From Chitinophaga eiseniae (lineage in GTDB: Bacteria; Bacteroidota; Bacteroidia; Chitinophagales; Chitinophagaceae), in assembly GCF_900167135.1 (NCBI RefSeq), contig NZ_FUWZ01000002.1, positions 372,001-436,000 of the forward strand: a DNA stretch of 64,000 bases, in the 5' to 3' direction. The translations under genes and the position numbers were made by a program. Within the stretch, counting starts at the first letter, position 1. The number at the start of each line of letters is the position of its first letter. The notes below the pieces were generated by a model that saw only the letters and a program-made list of their open reading frames with translations, did not search any database and had not been told where the DNA came from. Below are positions 25,221-33,079 of this stretch, one piece after another.

Positions 25221-25433
25221 TTATGCCTTGCGTATCCGGTGCTGCGCCACCCGTTCTGCCAGCCGGAAAAACAGGTACCCGGAAGCCACGCCGCAGATAA
25301 AGGAGAGGAACCAGTTGTTCACCCGCCACAGTCCTGCCAGTGCTGCTATCAGCAATCCTGCTTCGATGATGGTCTGCCGGTGCTGATAGATGAATAACCC
25401 GATACGCATGACTATATTCTTTTGCTGATGCAT
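25221..25433 (-). CDS. Small membrane protein coupled to nuoE
   Basis: A 70-residue protein encoded between nuoE and nuoF. Its ATG shares a base with the nuoE stop (TGATG), a layout typical of translational coupling. After a basic N-terminus (MHQQKNIVMRIGLFIYQHRQ) it has two short hydrophobic stretches (AGLLIAALAGLW and FLSFICGVASGYLFF) joined by RVNN, then a basic tail ending RIRKA. A competing frame from 25470 to 25162 is rejected because it overlaps nuoE and looks non-coding. I do not recognise a family; it may be an accessory or assembly factor of complex I or an unrelated passenger. Confidence 0.7.
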   Translation of the reverse strand: MHQQKNIVMRIGLFIYQHRQTIIEAGLLIAALAGLWRVNNWFLSFICGVASGYLFFRLAERVAQHRIRKA

Positions 25434-25930
25434 CAATTAGCTTTGGCCCTGCATTCCGCGATGATCTCATCTACTTTGGCAGGGGTCAGGTGTTCGCGGA
25501 AATGTTTACCCAATTGCATCATGGGCGCATAACCACAGGCACCGAGGCACTCTACCGTTTTAAGGGTGAACATGCCGTCAGGCGTAGTTTCACCTACACC
25601 GATACCCAGTTTATTCTTAATATAGTCAATGATCTGATCCGAACCACTTACCATGCAGGGACCTGTCTGGCATACTTCAAACAGGTATTTGCCCACCGGC
25701 TTCAGGTTGAACATGCTGTAGAAAGTGGCCACTTCGTATACCTCGATGGACGTTATCTGCAGTAAGCCTGCCACGTAGTCCATGGTTTCTGCACTCAGCC
25801 AACCGCCAAATTCTTCCTGTGCCAGATGCAGCACAGGTATCAGCGCACTCTTCTGCTTCCCTTCCGGGTAGCGTGCGATGATCTCTTTTACTTTATTCAG
25901 TTTCTCTTCAGAAAATTGAACCACAGCCAT
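25433..25930 (-). CDS. nuoE: NADH-quinone oxidoreductase subunit E
   Basis: A 165-residue thioredoxin-like 2Fe-2S subunit (N1a) paired with NuoF. The four ligands are in CQTGPC and CLGAC; the preceding helical domain has YPEGKQKSALIPVLHLAQEE and VYEVATFYSMFNLKPVGKY as in the family. Its stop codon overlaps the start of the 70-residue membrane protein. The 81-bp gap to nuoD contains a hairpin. Confidence 0.96.
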   Translation of the reverse strand: MAVVQFSEEKLNKVKEIIARYPEGKQKSALIPVLHLAQEEFGGWLSAETMDYVAGLLQITSIEVYEVATFYSMFNLKPVGKYLFEVCQTGPCMVSGSDQIIDYIKNKLGIGVGETTPDGMFTLKTVECLGACGYAPMMQLGKHFREHLTPAKVDEIIAECRAKAN

Positions 25931-25988
25931 TAAAAAATTATGTTTAAGTAAGCTTTTTTATTCTTTAGACGCTCTCATAAAAACAAAT

Positions 25989-26010
25989 AGTACCCGCAGG
26001 GGCAGGTACT
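25989..26010 (-). other. Hairpin between nuoD and nuoE
   Basis: AGTACC and GGTACT enclose a GC-rich loop region just past the nuoD stop; on the minus strand it is followed by ATTTGTTTTTATG. It could act as a weak intra-operon attenuator or a stability element. Confidence 0.4.
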
Positions 26011-26011
26011 A

Positions 26012-27232
26012 CTACGCATCCAGTTCACCGGCAATCAGGTTAAGGCTGCTCATACACACGATAGCGTCGCTTAACATGGAGCCTTTAATCAGTTCAGGGT
26101 AAGCCTGGTAGTAGATAAAGCAGGGACGGCGGAAGTGCAACCGGTAGGGGCTGCGGCCACCATCGCTGATCAGGTAAAAGCCCAGTTCACCGTTGGCCCC
26201 TTCTACGGAGTGGTACACTTCGCCGGGCAGTATTTCTGTTTCACCCATCACAATTTTAAAGTGATAGATGAGTGCTTCCATTTTAGTATAAACGTCTTTT
26301 TTCTCAGGCAGGTAATAAGCCGGAACGTCTGCATGGTATACATCGTCCGGTAAACCTTTCAGCTTCTCCATGGCCTGGCGGATGATGCTGATGCTTTCCC
26401 ACATTTCTGCGTTACGCACCTGGTAACGGTCGTAACAGTCGCCGGTAGTACCTACCGGTATGGAGAAGTCGAAGTCCTGGTAAGAGCAGTATGGATTGGC
26501 GATGCGCACGTCGTAGTCCACCCCGGCGGCTCTCAGGTTAGGACCGGTGAAGCCGTAGCTCATGGCTCTTTCCGCGCTGATGGCGCCTACGCCCTGCGTA
26601 CGTTCCATAAAGATGCGGTTACGGGTCAGCAGGGTTTCAAATTCTGTCAGGGCAGCCGGGTATTCTTTCAGGAAACGTTCAATTTTCTCAAAAGCAGCCG
26701 GGGTGAAATTTCTTTCAAAACCGCCGATACGGCCTATGTTGGTCGTCAGCCGGGAACCGCAGATCTCTTCGTAAATTTCGTATATCAGTTCACGGTAGGT
26801 CATGAGGTATACGAAACCGGTCAATGCACCGGTATCCACACCCATTACCGCGCTACAGATCAGGTGGTCCGCAATACGGGCCAGCTCCATGATGATCACC
26901 CGCAGGTAGTCAACACGCTTGGGCATTTCCAGTCCCAGCAGCTTTTCCACTGTCATGATCCAGCCCATGTTGTTGATGGGGGCAGAGCAGTAGTTCAGCC
27001 GGTCCGTGAGCGGCGTGACCTGGTAATACGGACGGCGTTCTGCGATCTTCTCAAAAGCGCGGTGGATGTATCCTACAGTGGATACGGCGCTCACTACTCT
27101 TTCACCGTCTATTTCCAGGATATTCTGGAATACGCCGTGCGTAGCCGGGTGGGTAGGACCCAGGTTCAGCGTGGTCGTATTTTTCTCTATGGAGCCTTCC
27201 GGCAGTTTTATATGTTGTTTCTGGTCTAACAT
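26012..27232 (-). CDS. nuoD: NADH-quinone oxidoreductase subunit D
   Basis: A 406-residue subunit that forms the quinone site with NuoB. The N-terminal LGPTHPATHGVFQNILEIDGE is the family signature, followed by GYIHRAFEKIAERRPYYQ, DRLNYCSAPINNMGW and the C-terminal SLNLIAGELDA. It is related to NiFe-hydrogenase large subunits but lacks the metal cysteines, as expected. NuoC and NuoD are separate genes, unlike the E. coli fusion. Gap to nuoC is 12 bp. Confidence 0.97.
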   Translation of the reverse strand: MLDQKQHIKLPEGSIEKNTTTLNLGPTHPATHGVFQNILEIDGERVVSAVSTVGYIHRAFEKIAERRPYYQVTPLTDRLNYCSAPINNMGWIMTVEKLLGLEMPKRVDYLRVIIMELARIADHLICSAVMGVDTGALTGFVYLMTYRELIYEIYEEICGSRLTTNIGRIGGFERNFTPAAFEKIERFLKEYPAALTEFETLLTRNRIFMERTQGVGAISAERAMSYGFTGPNLRAAGVDYDVRIANPYCSYQDFDFSIPVGTTGDCYDRYQVRNAEMWESISIIRQAMEKLKGLPDDVYHADVPAYYLPEKKDVYTKMEALIYHFKIVMGETEILPGEVYHSVEGANGELGFYLISDGGRSPYRLHFRRPCFIYYQAYPELIKGSMLSDAIVCMSSLNLIAGELDA

Positions 27233-27244
27233 AGCCTATTTGAA

Positions 27245-27760
27245 TTAAAAGTGACCGCCCCTTCCAAACATTTCGTCGTCTTTGTCTGTACGCATGGGAT
27301 CTTCCAGCGGGAATTCCTTGCGCATGGGGAAATAAGTCATTTCATCCACGTTGAGGATACGGATCAGGTTAGGATGCCCTACAAAATCCACCCCGAAGAA
27401 ATCATAGGTTTCACGCTCCATCCAGTTGGCAGATTCATACAGGCTGGTAGCGGTAAATACTTTCGGTGAAGCCACCGGCGTATATACTTTAAGGCGCAGC
27501 CTTACATTGTCCACGAAGTTGTGCAGGTGGTATACCACGCACAACTCCTCTCCTTTCCTTTCGGGATAATGCACGGCTGTGATGTCTGTCAGAAAACGAA
27601 AACGCAATTCCTCATCATCAAACAGGAATTGCATTACTTTCAGGTTATAATCTTTCTGTGCGGTGAAGGTGAGCATTCCAAACGGCTCTTCAAAACCGGT
27701 CAGTACATCCCCGAACTTCTCCGTCAGGCGTTGTTGTATGCGTTCGTTTGTTAAAGACAT
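27245..27760 (-). CDS. nuoC: NADH-quinone oxidoreductase subunit C
   Basis: A 171-residue peripheral subunit (30-kDa family). The ATG at 27760 is preferred over a TTG two codons upstream. The signature ESANWMERETYDFFGV, followed by FVGHPNLIRIL and YFPMRKEFPLED, identifies it. It interacts with NuoD and NuoI and carries no cofactor. The order B-C-D is canonical. Confidence 0.95.
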   Translation of the reverse strand: MSLTNERIQQRLTEKFGDVLTGFEEPFGMLTFTAQKDYNLKVMQFLFDDEELRFRFLTDITAVHYPERKGEELCVVYHLHNFVDNVRLRLKVYTPVASPKVFTATSLYESANWMERETYDFFGVDFVGHPNLIRILNVDEMTYFPMRKEFPLEDPMRTDKDDEMFGRGGHF

Positions 27761-27802
27761 TAACAATAAGTGATTTACGAGTTACAAGTTACCATTCACA
27801 CC

Positions 27803-28366
27803 CTATTTGATGCCGTAGGACTCCATCAGTTCTTTATAACGGTCGGAGTTACGGCGACGCAGGCTTTCATTGCCCACCAGCTGTTGTATTTTCATGAATC
27901 CGTCGATAATGCCTTCCGGCCTGGGAGGGCATCCCGGAACATACACATCTACCGGAATCACCTGGTCAATTCCTTGTAAAACAGAATAAGTATCAAAAAT
28001 ACCACCGCTGCAGGCACAGGCACCTACAGCCATTACCCAGCGCGGCTCTGCCATCTGCAGGTATACCTGGCGCACGATAGGGCCCATTTTTTTGGAAATA
28101 GTGCCCATCACCATCAGCAGATCGCACTGACGGGGGGTAAATGCCATACGTTCCGCACCGAAGCGCGCCAGATCGTAGGTGGCGGCCATCGTAGCCATAA
28201 ATTCAATACCACAGCAGGAGGTAGCGAATGGCAAAGGCCAGATGGAGTTTTTACGCGCCAGGCCGATGGCCTTATCAAATGAGGTGGCATAAAACCCTTC
28301 ACCGGAATATCCCTCAGGGATTTCCACCATCTTCACATTGGTATTATATTGAACCGGACGAGCCAT
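27803..28366 (-). CDS. nuoB: NADH-quinone oxidoreductase subunit B
   Basis: A 187-residue subunit bearing cluster N2, the last electron carrier before quinone. The tandem cysteines C51-C52 (ATSCCGIEFMATM), C117 (GACAC) and C146 (VPGCPPRPEG) are the four ligands. The N-terminus is slightly extended. Gap to nuoA is 25 bp. Confidence 0.97.
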   Translation of the reverse strand: MARPVQYNTNVKMVEIPEGYSGEGFYATSFDKAIGLARKNSIWPLPFATSCCGIEFMATMAATYDLARFGAERMAFTPRQCDLLMVMGTISKKMGPIVRQVYLQMAEPRWVMAVGACACSGGIFDTYSVLQGIDQVIPVDVYVPGCPPRPEGIIDGFMKIQQLVGNESLRRRNSDRYKELMESYGIK

Positions 28367-28391
28367 TGGATTAAGATTTAAAGGTTTAAGA

Positions 28392-28787
28392 TTAGTCTTC
28401 CCACTTCAGGGCACCCTTCTTCACGATGTAGATAAACCCACACAGGAAGAAGCCCACAAACATCAGCACCGCGACGAATCCTTCCCAACCCAGAGACCTG
28501 AAGTTAACAGCGTACGGGTAGAAAAAGATCACTTCCACATCAAATAACACGAAGAGAATAGCCGTCAGAAAGTACTTGATCGCCACAGGCTGCCTCGCAT
28601 TCCCGCGCTGCTCGATGCCGCTCTCGAAGTTAATAAGCTTATCACTTGTTTTACGCTTGGGACCCAGAAAGTGAGTGGCTAGCATGGTGATCCCAACGAA
28701 ACCTAAAGCAGCAAGTAATTGCAGTACTATAGGGAAATAGCTAAAAGGAGTAGTCGTTGCTGACAAAAATACAGTATCTGTATACAT
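28392..28787 (-). CDS. nuoA: NADH-quinone oxidoreductase subunit A
   Basis: A 131-residue three-helix membrane subunit and the first gene of the operon. The conserved loop after helix 1 (KLINFESGIEQRGNARQPVAIKYF) and acidic helix VLFDVEVIFFYPYAVNF are clear. The start at 28787 lies about 30 bp downstream of a well-formed promoter. Confidence 0.96.
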   Translation of the reverse strand: MYTDTVFLSATTTPFSYFPIVLQLLAALGFVGITMLATHFLGPKRKTSDKLINFESGIEQRGNARQPVAIKYFLTAILFVLFDVEVIFFYPYAVNFRSLGWEGFVAVLMFVGFFLCGFIYIVKKGALKWED

Positions 28788-28818
28788 AAGCTTCCCGATA
28801 AAACATTGTCCGAATGCG

Positions 28819-28849
28819 CAAAAATACTGTAACTAAACCAAATATCAAA
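28819..28849 (-). promoter_or_regulatory. Promoter of the nuo operon
   Basis: On the minus strand, TTTG (28849-28846), exactly 19 bp, then TATTTTTG (28826-28819) match the Bacteroidota consensus fully. A start near 28813 would give a leader of about 25 nt before nuoA. Confidence 0.75.
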
Positions 28850-29296
28850 TCTATTTAAAGGTTAAAATATTATCTTTTTTTGCCAACCGGAAACCAGGGA
28901 AACCATTCCCGCGATCCCGGGTTCACCCACCGGAAACCAAGCATATAAAGCCTTTTTGTGTTTTTTACACAATCAATCGCCCAATAGAATACTGATTAAT
29001 AATTAGATATAACAATTAACCTACATGTAAATACATTTTTTGCATCGCAGTCTACCGGTCATTTTGTCAATATTTTACCGTTGACCGGTATTTTCAGGTG
29101 GATGATAAGCCGGACTGCTTTCCATCCAACGCCGTCGAGAGACTTACAACACTCCACTATTACTGCTTTTACCGGCACATCGGCCGAAAGCCCTCTTCCA
29201 CCGCCCTATCAACTATTACGATGCAAATACGCAGCAAGAGCAAGCAAAGTGCCAATCTGACAGCAGAGCAAAGGGATTAATTTCCGGCACGCCCAT

Positions 29297-29326
29297 AAAA
29301 AAACCCCGGACCAAAACGGCCCGGGG
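29297..29326 (-). terminator. Terminator after the TPR gene
   Basis: CCCCGG (29304-29309) pairs with CCGGGG (29321-29326), with further partial pairing inside; on the minus strand the stem is followed by T7. It lies 25 bp past the TPR gene stop. Confidence 0.88.
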
Positions 29327-29350
29327 CTTTTTATATGACAAGCAGTTATA

Positions 29351-31093
29351 TTATTTTTTATTGGCAGCTGGTTTAGCAGCTGGTTTTTCGCGGCTGGCCA
29401 TGTTTTCTCTTACCTGTTTAACGGTAATGTTGTTCGGATCGATAGCAGACAGTTTATCAGCCCAGATCTGAACATTGGCTTTATCCTCCTTGAAGTAGTA
29501 GTACAACAGCTCGTAAGTGTAAGCGAAGCTCAACGTGCTTTTATTCTTATCTGTACCCAGCGGCTCAGTGATTTCTATGTATTTATCATAGAAAGGTTTA
29601 GCAATGCCGGATTGTGCCTGGGGATCTTTAGCGAAGTTGGCACGGCCTCTCCAATAGTAGCCGGTACCCAATTCAGGTTTCTCTTCGATCACTTTCTGGA
29701 AGGCAATGTCTGATTTATTGATCAGCGCGGTGTCGTAAGGAGATACGTTCACCCCGGCGTAGTAGTAGTTGATACCTACGTTGAAATAGTCGATAGCGCC
29801 CAGTTGTTCCTTATTGGCCAGACGCAGCTCGTTGGCTTTGTCGTACCAGTCACCGGCCTGCTCATATTTCCTGGCAGTTTTTAATGCCTCAGCAATTTGA
29901 ATGTAAGTGTCCGGATCTTTAACGGTGGTGGAAGAGGCGAATTTTTCCAGGTAAGCCAACGCTTTGTCAGTATATTGTTCCTGAGTAGCGGAGTCAGAAG
30001 ATTTAAGACGGAGGTAGATAGTGCTCAGCAATTTGTAGTCACTGGAATCCAGTTTGCTTTCGCCTACAGACTGCGCATAATCATCCATTATTTTTTTCGC
30101 GTTCAGGGAATCTCCTTTTTGCAGGTAAGCGTCACCAACCAGCAGGCTGAACTTGTTTTTGTATATTTCGTTGGCACCGGCCATTGCAGCCTGACCTTTA
30201 GCGATAGCGCCATCGTAGTCTTTTTTGAAGAAAGCTACAGAAGCGGCCAGGTATTCGTTTTTGGTTTTATCTGCAGGATCGGCGATCGCCATGTATTTTT
30301 CCAGGTATTCAGCCGCTTTTTCCCAGGAGAGCTGGTCTTTTTTCGGCGTAGTGTAGAACAGGAACAGCTCATTGAAAGCAGGAGCATAGTTCGGGTCCAT
30401 GTTGGTTGCTTTGGTCCAGTCAGCTACCGCTTCTGCTTTCAGTCTCGCGTTGTAGTTTACGAGGCCTTGTTTCATTACGGCTTCAGCGCTGTTGGCGTCC
30501 AGTTCCAGTGCTTTTTCGTAAGCAGCGATAGCTTTACCGCCGTTTTCACCGCCGAGGTAGCGATAGGCGTCACCTTGTTCGATATAGTCAGCCGGAGTGG
30601 CAGTGTACATTTCCCTTTTCCTGCGGCCTTCGTTGTTCAGCAGCTTGTCCATTACGGTGAGCGCATAGGCGCGGTCACCCCCTTTCACTTCTGTGTTAGC
30701 GTCGGCAATGGCGCGTGCAACGTCGCCGTCACGGCCCTGGGTAGCGGCGGTAGCAGCTTCGAACTTCGCTTTGGCAGCGGCAGCATCACCTTTGATCAGA
30801 TCGATACGACCCATGCCGGCCTGCAGTAAAGCAGAAGTCGGCACTGCCTGCAAACCCTTCTGGAAGGTGGCAGTAGCGCCGGCTACATCTTCCATGGCGA
30901 GTTGTGCTATACCCATGTAGTAATAAGCTTTGTCTTCAGTTGGTTTCGCAGCAATTACTTTTTCAAAAGTCTGTTTGGCGGACAGGTTTTTACCATAATA
31001 CAGGTCTTTCAATCCATCCTGCACAGATTGAGCCATTACACTGCCGGAGGCGGCGCACAGCAATGCTACGAGTAAACTTTTCCGTCTGTTCAT
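29351..31093 (-). CDS. Secreted tetratricopeptide repeat protein
   Basis: A 580-residue periplasmic or outer-envelope protein with a signal peptide (KSLLVALLCAASGSVMA) and many TPR helices from about residue 25 to the end (for example KAYYYMGIAQLAMEDVAGA, AIAAYEKALELDANSAEAVM). The start is ATG at 31093 rather than a TTG at 31099. The C-terminus is Lys/Ala/Pro-rich (EKPAAKPAANKK). It is last in an operon with a PstS-like lipoprotein. In other Bacteroidota I recall the same pair downstream of exbB-exbD-tonB; those genes are absent here, so a link to TonB energisation is only a suggestion. Confidence 0.88.
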   Translation of the reverse strand: MNRRKSLLVALLCAASGSVMAQSVQDGLKDLYYGKNLSAKQTFEKVIAAKPTEDKAYYYMGIAQLAMEDVAGATATFQKGLQAVPTSALLQAGMGRIDLIKGDAAAAKAKFEAATAATQGRDGDVARAIADANTEVKGGDRAYALTVMDKLLNNEGRRKREMYTATPADYIEQGDAYRYLGGENGGKAIAAYEKALELDANSAEAVMKQGLVNYNARLKAEAVADWTKATNMDPNYAPAFNELFLFYTTPKKDQLSWEKAAEYLEKYMAIADPADKTKNEYLAASVAFFKKDYDGAIAKGQAAMAGANEIYKNKFSLLVGDAYLQKGDSLNAKKIMDDYAQSVGESKLDSSDYKLLSTIYLRLKSSDSATQEQYTDKALAYLEKFASSTTVKDPDTYIQIAEALKTARKYEQAGDWYDKANELRLANKEQLGAIDYFNVGINYYYAGVNVSPYDTALINKSDIAFQKVIEEKPELGTGYYWRGRANFAKDPQAQSGIAKPFYDKYIEITEPLGTDKNKSTLSFAYTYELLYYYFKEDKANVQIWADKLSAIDPNNITVKQVRENMASREKPAAKPAANKK

Positions 31094-31130
31094 TTGCAAT
31101 CTGGTTTTAGTTTTAGTTGTGTTTTTTTGA

Positions 31131-32042
31131 CTATTTAAGGTTGGCTTCCCTGAAAACTACATTCAATCTCGCCGGGAATAAGCGGAACTGCTTGATCACA
31201 AGCTGTCCTTCATAACTACCAAGGAAGGTAGCAAATCCCGAGCCTAAGCCATGGTAAGGCTCTTTCAGACAAAAGTAGAAGCCACGTTTTAGTGGATAAG
31301 ATCCGATACCAATGTAAGCCTGATAAGGCAATACAAATTCCGAACCATTATCCGCTCTCAGCTTTACAACGGACACTTTATTGGTGAATGCGAGGGCCAG
31401 TGAATCACTGGGATCAGAGATCCAGCTCACGCCTATCACGCCGATTGCGTCCTTGTTCTTGGCGACGTAATCTATCACTTCCGGGTTAGTCTTGGCTGCC
31501 ATGGTGTTGGCTGGCAAAGGTTTACCTTTATTAATGGAATCCTGGATATAACGTACGGTGCTTGAGTTGGCATTATCAAACACCAGTTGCCATTTTCTTT
31601 CTTTGTTGGTGCCGTCCATGATACCCCGCACCTGGTCCATTGTCAGAATGGAATCAGGATTGGCGTGATTCACCACCAGCGCCAGCGCATCCCACGCCAG
31701 CAACAGGCTCTGTGGTGTGATCTTTATCTTCTTGAAATAATCACGTTCGGCTGCATTGAAATCGCGGGTCACGATGACCATGCGTGCACTATCATTTATA
31801 AGATCTTTAAAACACTCCGCTTCCGGCTTGTAAGAAGGAACGATATGTGCCTTCGGATACAACGACTCGAAAACCTTGATCTCCGAATCCAGCAACGGCT
31901 TGTACGTTTCATCCACGCTGATGCGTATTTCGCCTTCTGTGCCGGTATCCAGTTTCTTCGCATTCGGATTGTTGCGGCAGGCCGCCAGTAATGTCAAGGC
32001 TGTTAAATATACAGCATACTTTTTAGTAATCCTGAAAAACAT
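31131..32042 (-). CDS. PstS-like substrate-binding lipoprotein
   Basis: A 303-residue lipoprotein of the periplasmic phosphate-binding-protein superfamily. The start is ATG at 32042 after a strong AAAGGAGGGG; upstream frame to 32111 overlaps the preceding gene and is rejected. Lipobox LAAC gives C22. The PBP-like domain covers about 35-290 (GEIRISVDETYKPLLDSEIKVF, QSLLLAWDALALVVNHANPD, VIGVSWISDPSDSLA). No Pst permease genes are nearby, so it is unlikely to feed a normal phosphate importer. The TPR gene follows after 37 bp and the two probably act together at the envelope. Confidence 0.85.
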   Translation of the reverse strand: MFFRITKKYAVYLTALTLLAACRNNPNAKKLDTGTEGEIRISVDETYKPLLDSEIKVFESLYPKAHIVPSYKPEAECFKDLINDSARMVIVTRDFNAAERDYFKKIKITPQSLLLAWDALALVVNHANPDSILTMDQVRGIMDGTNKERKWQLVFDNANSSTVRYIQDSINKGKPLPANTMAAKTNPEVIDYVAKNKDAIGVIGVSWISDPSDSLALAFTNKVSVVKLRADNGSEFVLPYQAYIGIGSYPLKRGFYFCLKEPYHGLGSGFATFLGSYEGQLVIKQFRLFPARLNVVFREANLK

Positions 32043-32055
32043 ATCTTCCCCTCCT

Positions 32056-32298
32056 TTAGTTCCTGTTAAAAAATAACTTACGAATACCGTTATATACCCT
32101 GAAAATACCATATAGCATCAACACAATGCCTATGACCATCATCCATTGCGGGGATATGCGGAATTCACCCAGCCCAAGCCTTTGCGCGAAAATCGCGAAA
32201 AGCCCGAAAAGGATAAAGAAGATACCTCTTATCAGTTCACCCATAGGCCTGTACCGGTTTTCCCGTAGCCTGTTTGTTTGTTCGTCTTGCATTTCCAT
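32056..32298 (-). CDS. Small two-span membrane protein
   Basis: An 80-residue protein with two transmembrane segments (GIFFILFGLFAIFAQ and MVIGIVLMLYGIFRVYN) and a charged N-terminus (MEMQDEQTNRLRENRYRP). It is the first gene of a three-gene unit with the PstS-like and TPR genes (13-bp gap). I do not recognise a characterised family. Confidence 0.75.
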   Translation of the reverse strand: MEMQDEQTNRLRENRYRPMGELIRGIFFILFGLFAIFAQRLGLGEFRISPQWMMVIGIVLMLYGIFRVYNGIRKLFFNRN

Positions 32299-32610
32299 CT
32301 TGCGAATTACAATTATACAAAAAAATATTTTTTAAACTTGAATTGGGAATTTTAGAGGAATGTTAAAAAAAAGCTGCAAAACCCTTACCGGATGGCCACT
32401 GAAGCGCAATTTGAGGCATTTTTTCAACATGTTGTAATTTTTTGATTTAAAATTTAATCATTTCCCGGTGTTTATAGTTAACATAAGCATTACCTGTATC
32501 GAAGCAAAAACAGCCGGGCCGACTGCTTTTGTTGACTAAAAGATGCAAATAGATGAACATTTCCATAATAACTTGTAGGTTTGCGGCCTGATACGCAATT
32601 CTCTGAAACG
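32299..32610. other. Divergent intergenic region
   Basis: This 312-bp AT-rich stretch separates two divergent units. It contains the -7 box for the phosphatase gene at 32576-32583. On the minus side TATAATTG, a 7 of 8 match to TAnnTTTG, lies just before the small membrane protein gene. No other structure was seen. Confidence 0.5.
32576..32583 (+). promoter_or_regulatory. -7 element of the phosphatase-hisS unit
   Basis: TAGGTTTG is a perfect TAnnTTTG match 27 bp before the start codon at 32611. A -33 TTTG at the right spacing is not evident. Confidence 0.5.
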
Positions 32611-33045
32611 ATGAAAATACTGATGGTATGCCTCGGTAATATCTGCCGCTCTCCCCTTGCGGAAGGTATTATGCGGCATCTTGCTAAAGAAAAGGGGCTG
32701 GACTGGCAAATAGACTCGGCAGGTACGGGCAACTGGCATATCGGCCATTCGCCGGACCACCGCGCCATCCGGGAAGCCCGCCGTCAGGGCGTGGATATCT
32801 CCGGCCTCGCCGCCAGGCAATTTGAAGCCGCCGATTTCGACCGGTTTGACCGTATTTACGTGATGGACCATAACAACCATCGCGACGTGCTGAAAAAAGC
32901 CCGTAATGAAGCGGATAAGGCCAAAGTACGACATCTGCTGGCGGATGATCAGGACGTACCGGACCCCTGGTTCGACGACGCCCTCTTCACCCCTGTATAT
33001 CAACTGATCTATGATGCGTGTAAAAACATCACCGATCAGGAATAA
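32611..33045 (+). CDS. Low-molecular-weight protein-tyrosine-phosphatase
   Basis: A 144-residue cytosolic phosphatase. The P-loop C7-LGNIC-R13-S is complete and the general-acid aspartate is in DVPDPWF (usual form DPYY). The start at 32611 places the P-loop at the normal position; a longer frame from 32581 overlaps the promoter. In Bacteroidota such enzymes may act on tyrosine-phosphorylated capsule kinases or on small phosphates; nothing nearby decides this. hisS follows after 34 bp. Confidence 0.95.
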   Translation: MKILMVCLGNICRSPLAEGIMRHLAKEKGLDWQIDSAGTGNWHIGHSPDHRAIREARRQGVDISGLAARQFEAADFDRFDRIYVMDHNNHRDVLKKARNEADKAKVRHLLADDQDVPDPWFDDALFTPVYQLIYDACKNITDQE

Positions 33046-33079
33046 TCACCACCACCCTTAATACTAATTTTTTTTCAAG

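Larger units (their letters stand above)
28788..29350. other. 563-bp intergenic region upstream of nuoA
   Basis: It holds the nuo promoter (28819-28849) at one end and the terminator of the TPR gene (29304-29326) at the other. Between them are two copies of CCGGAAACCA (near 28887 and 28930) and an inverted repeat, TACCGGTCA at 29053-29061 with TGACCGGTA at 29082-29090 (20-bp spacing), which could be an operator or part of an RNA hairpin. A 60-codon open frame at 29098-29280 (+) has no coding character. No RNA gene was recognised. Confidence 0.5.

Noticed and set aside
25162..25470. A 102-codon minus-strand frame between nuoE and nuoF
   Set aside because: It overlaps the end of nuoE out of frame and competes with the 70-residue frame that has TGATG coupling and membrane helices.
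29098..29280. A 60-codon plus-strand frame in the nuoA upstream region
   Set aside because: No coding character, no ribosome binding site and no recognised similarity.
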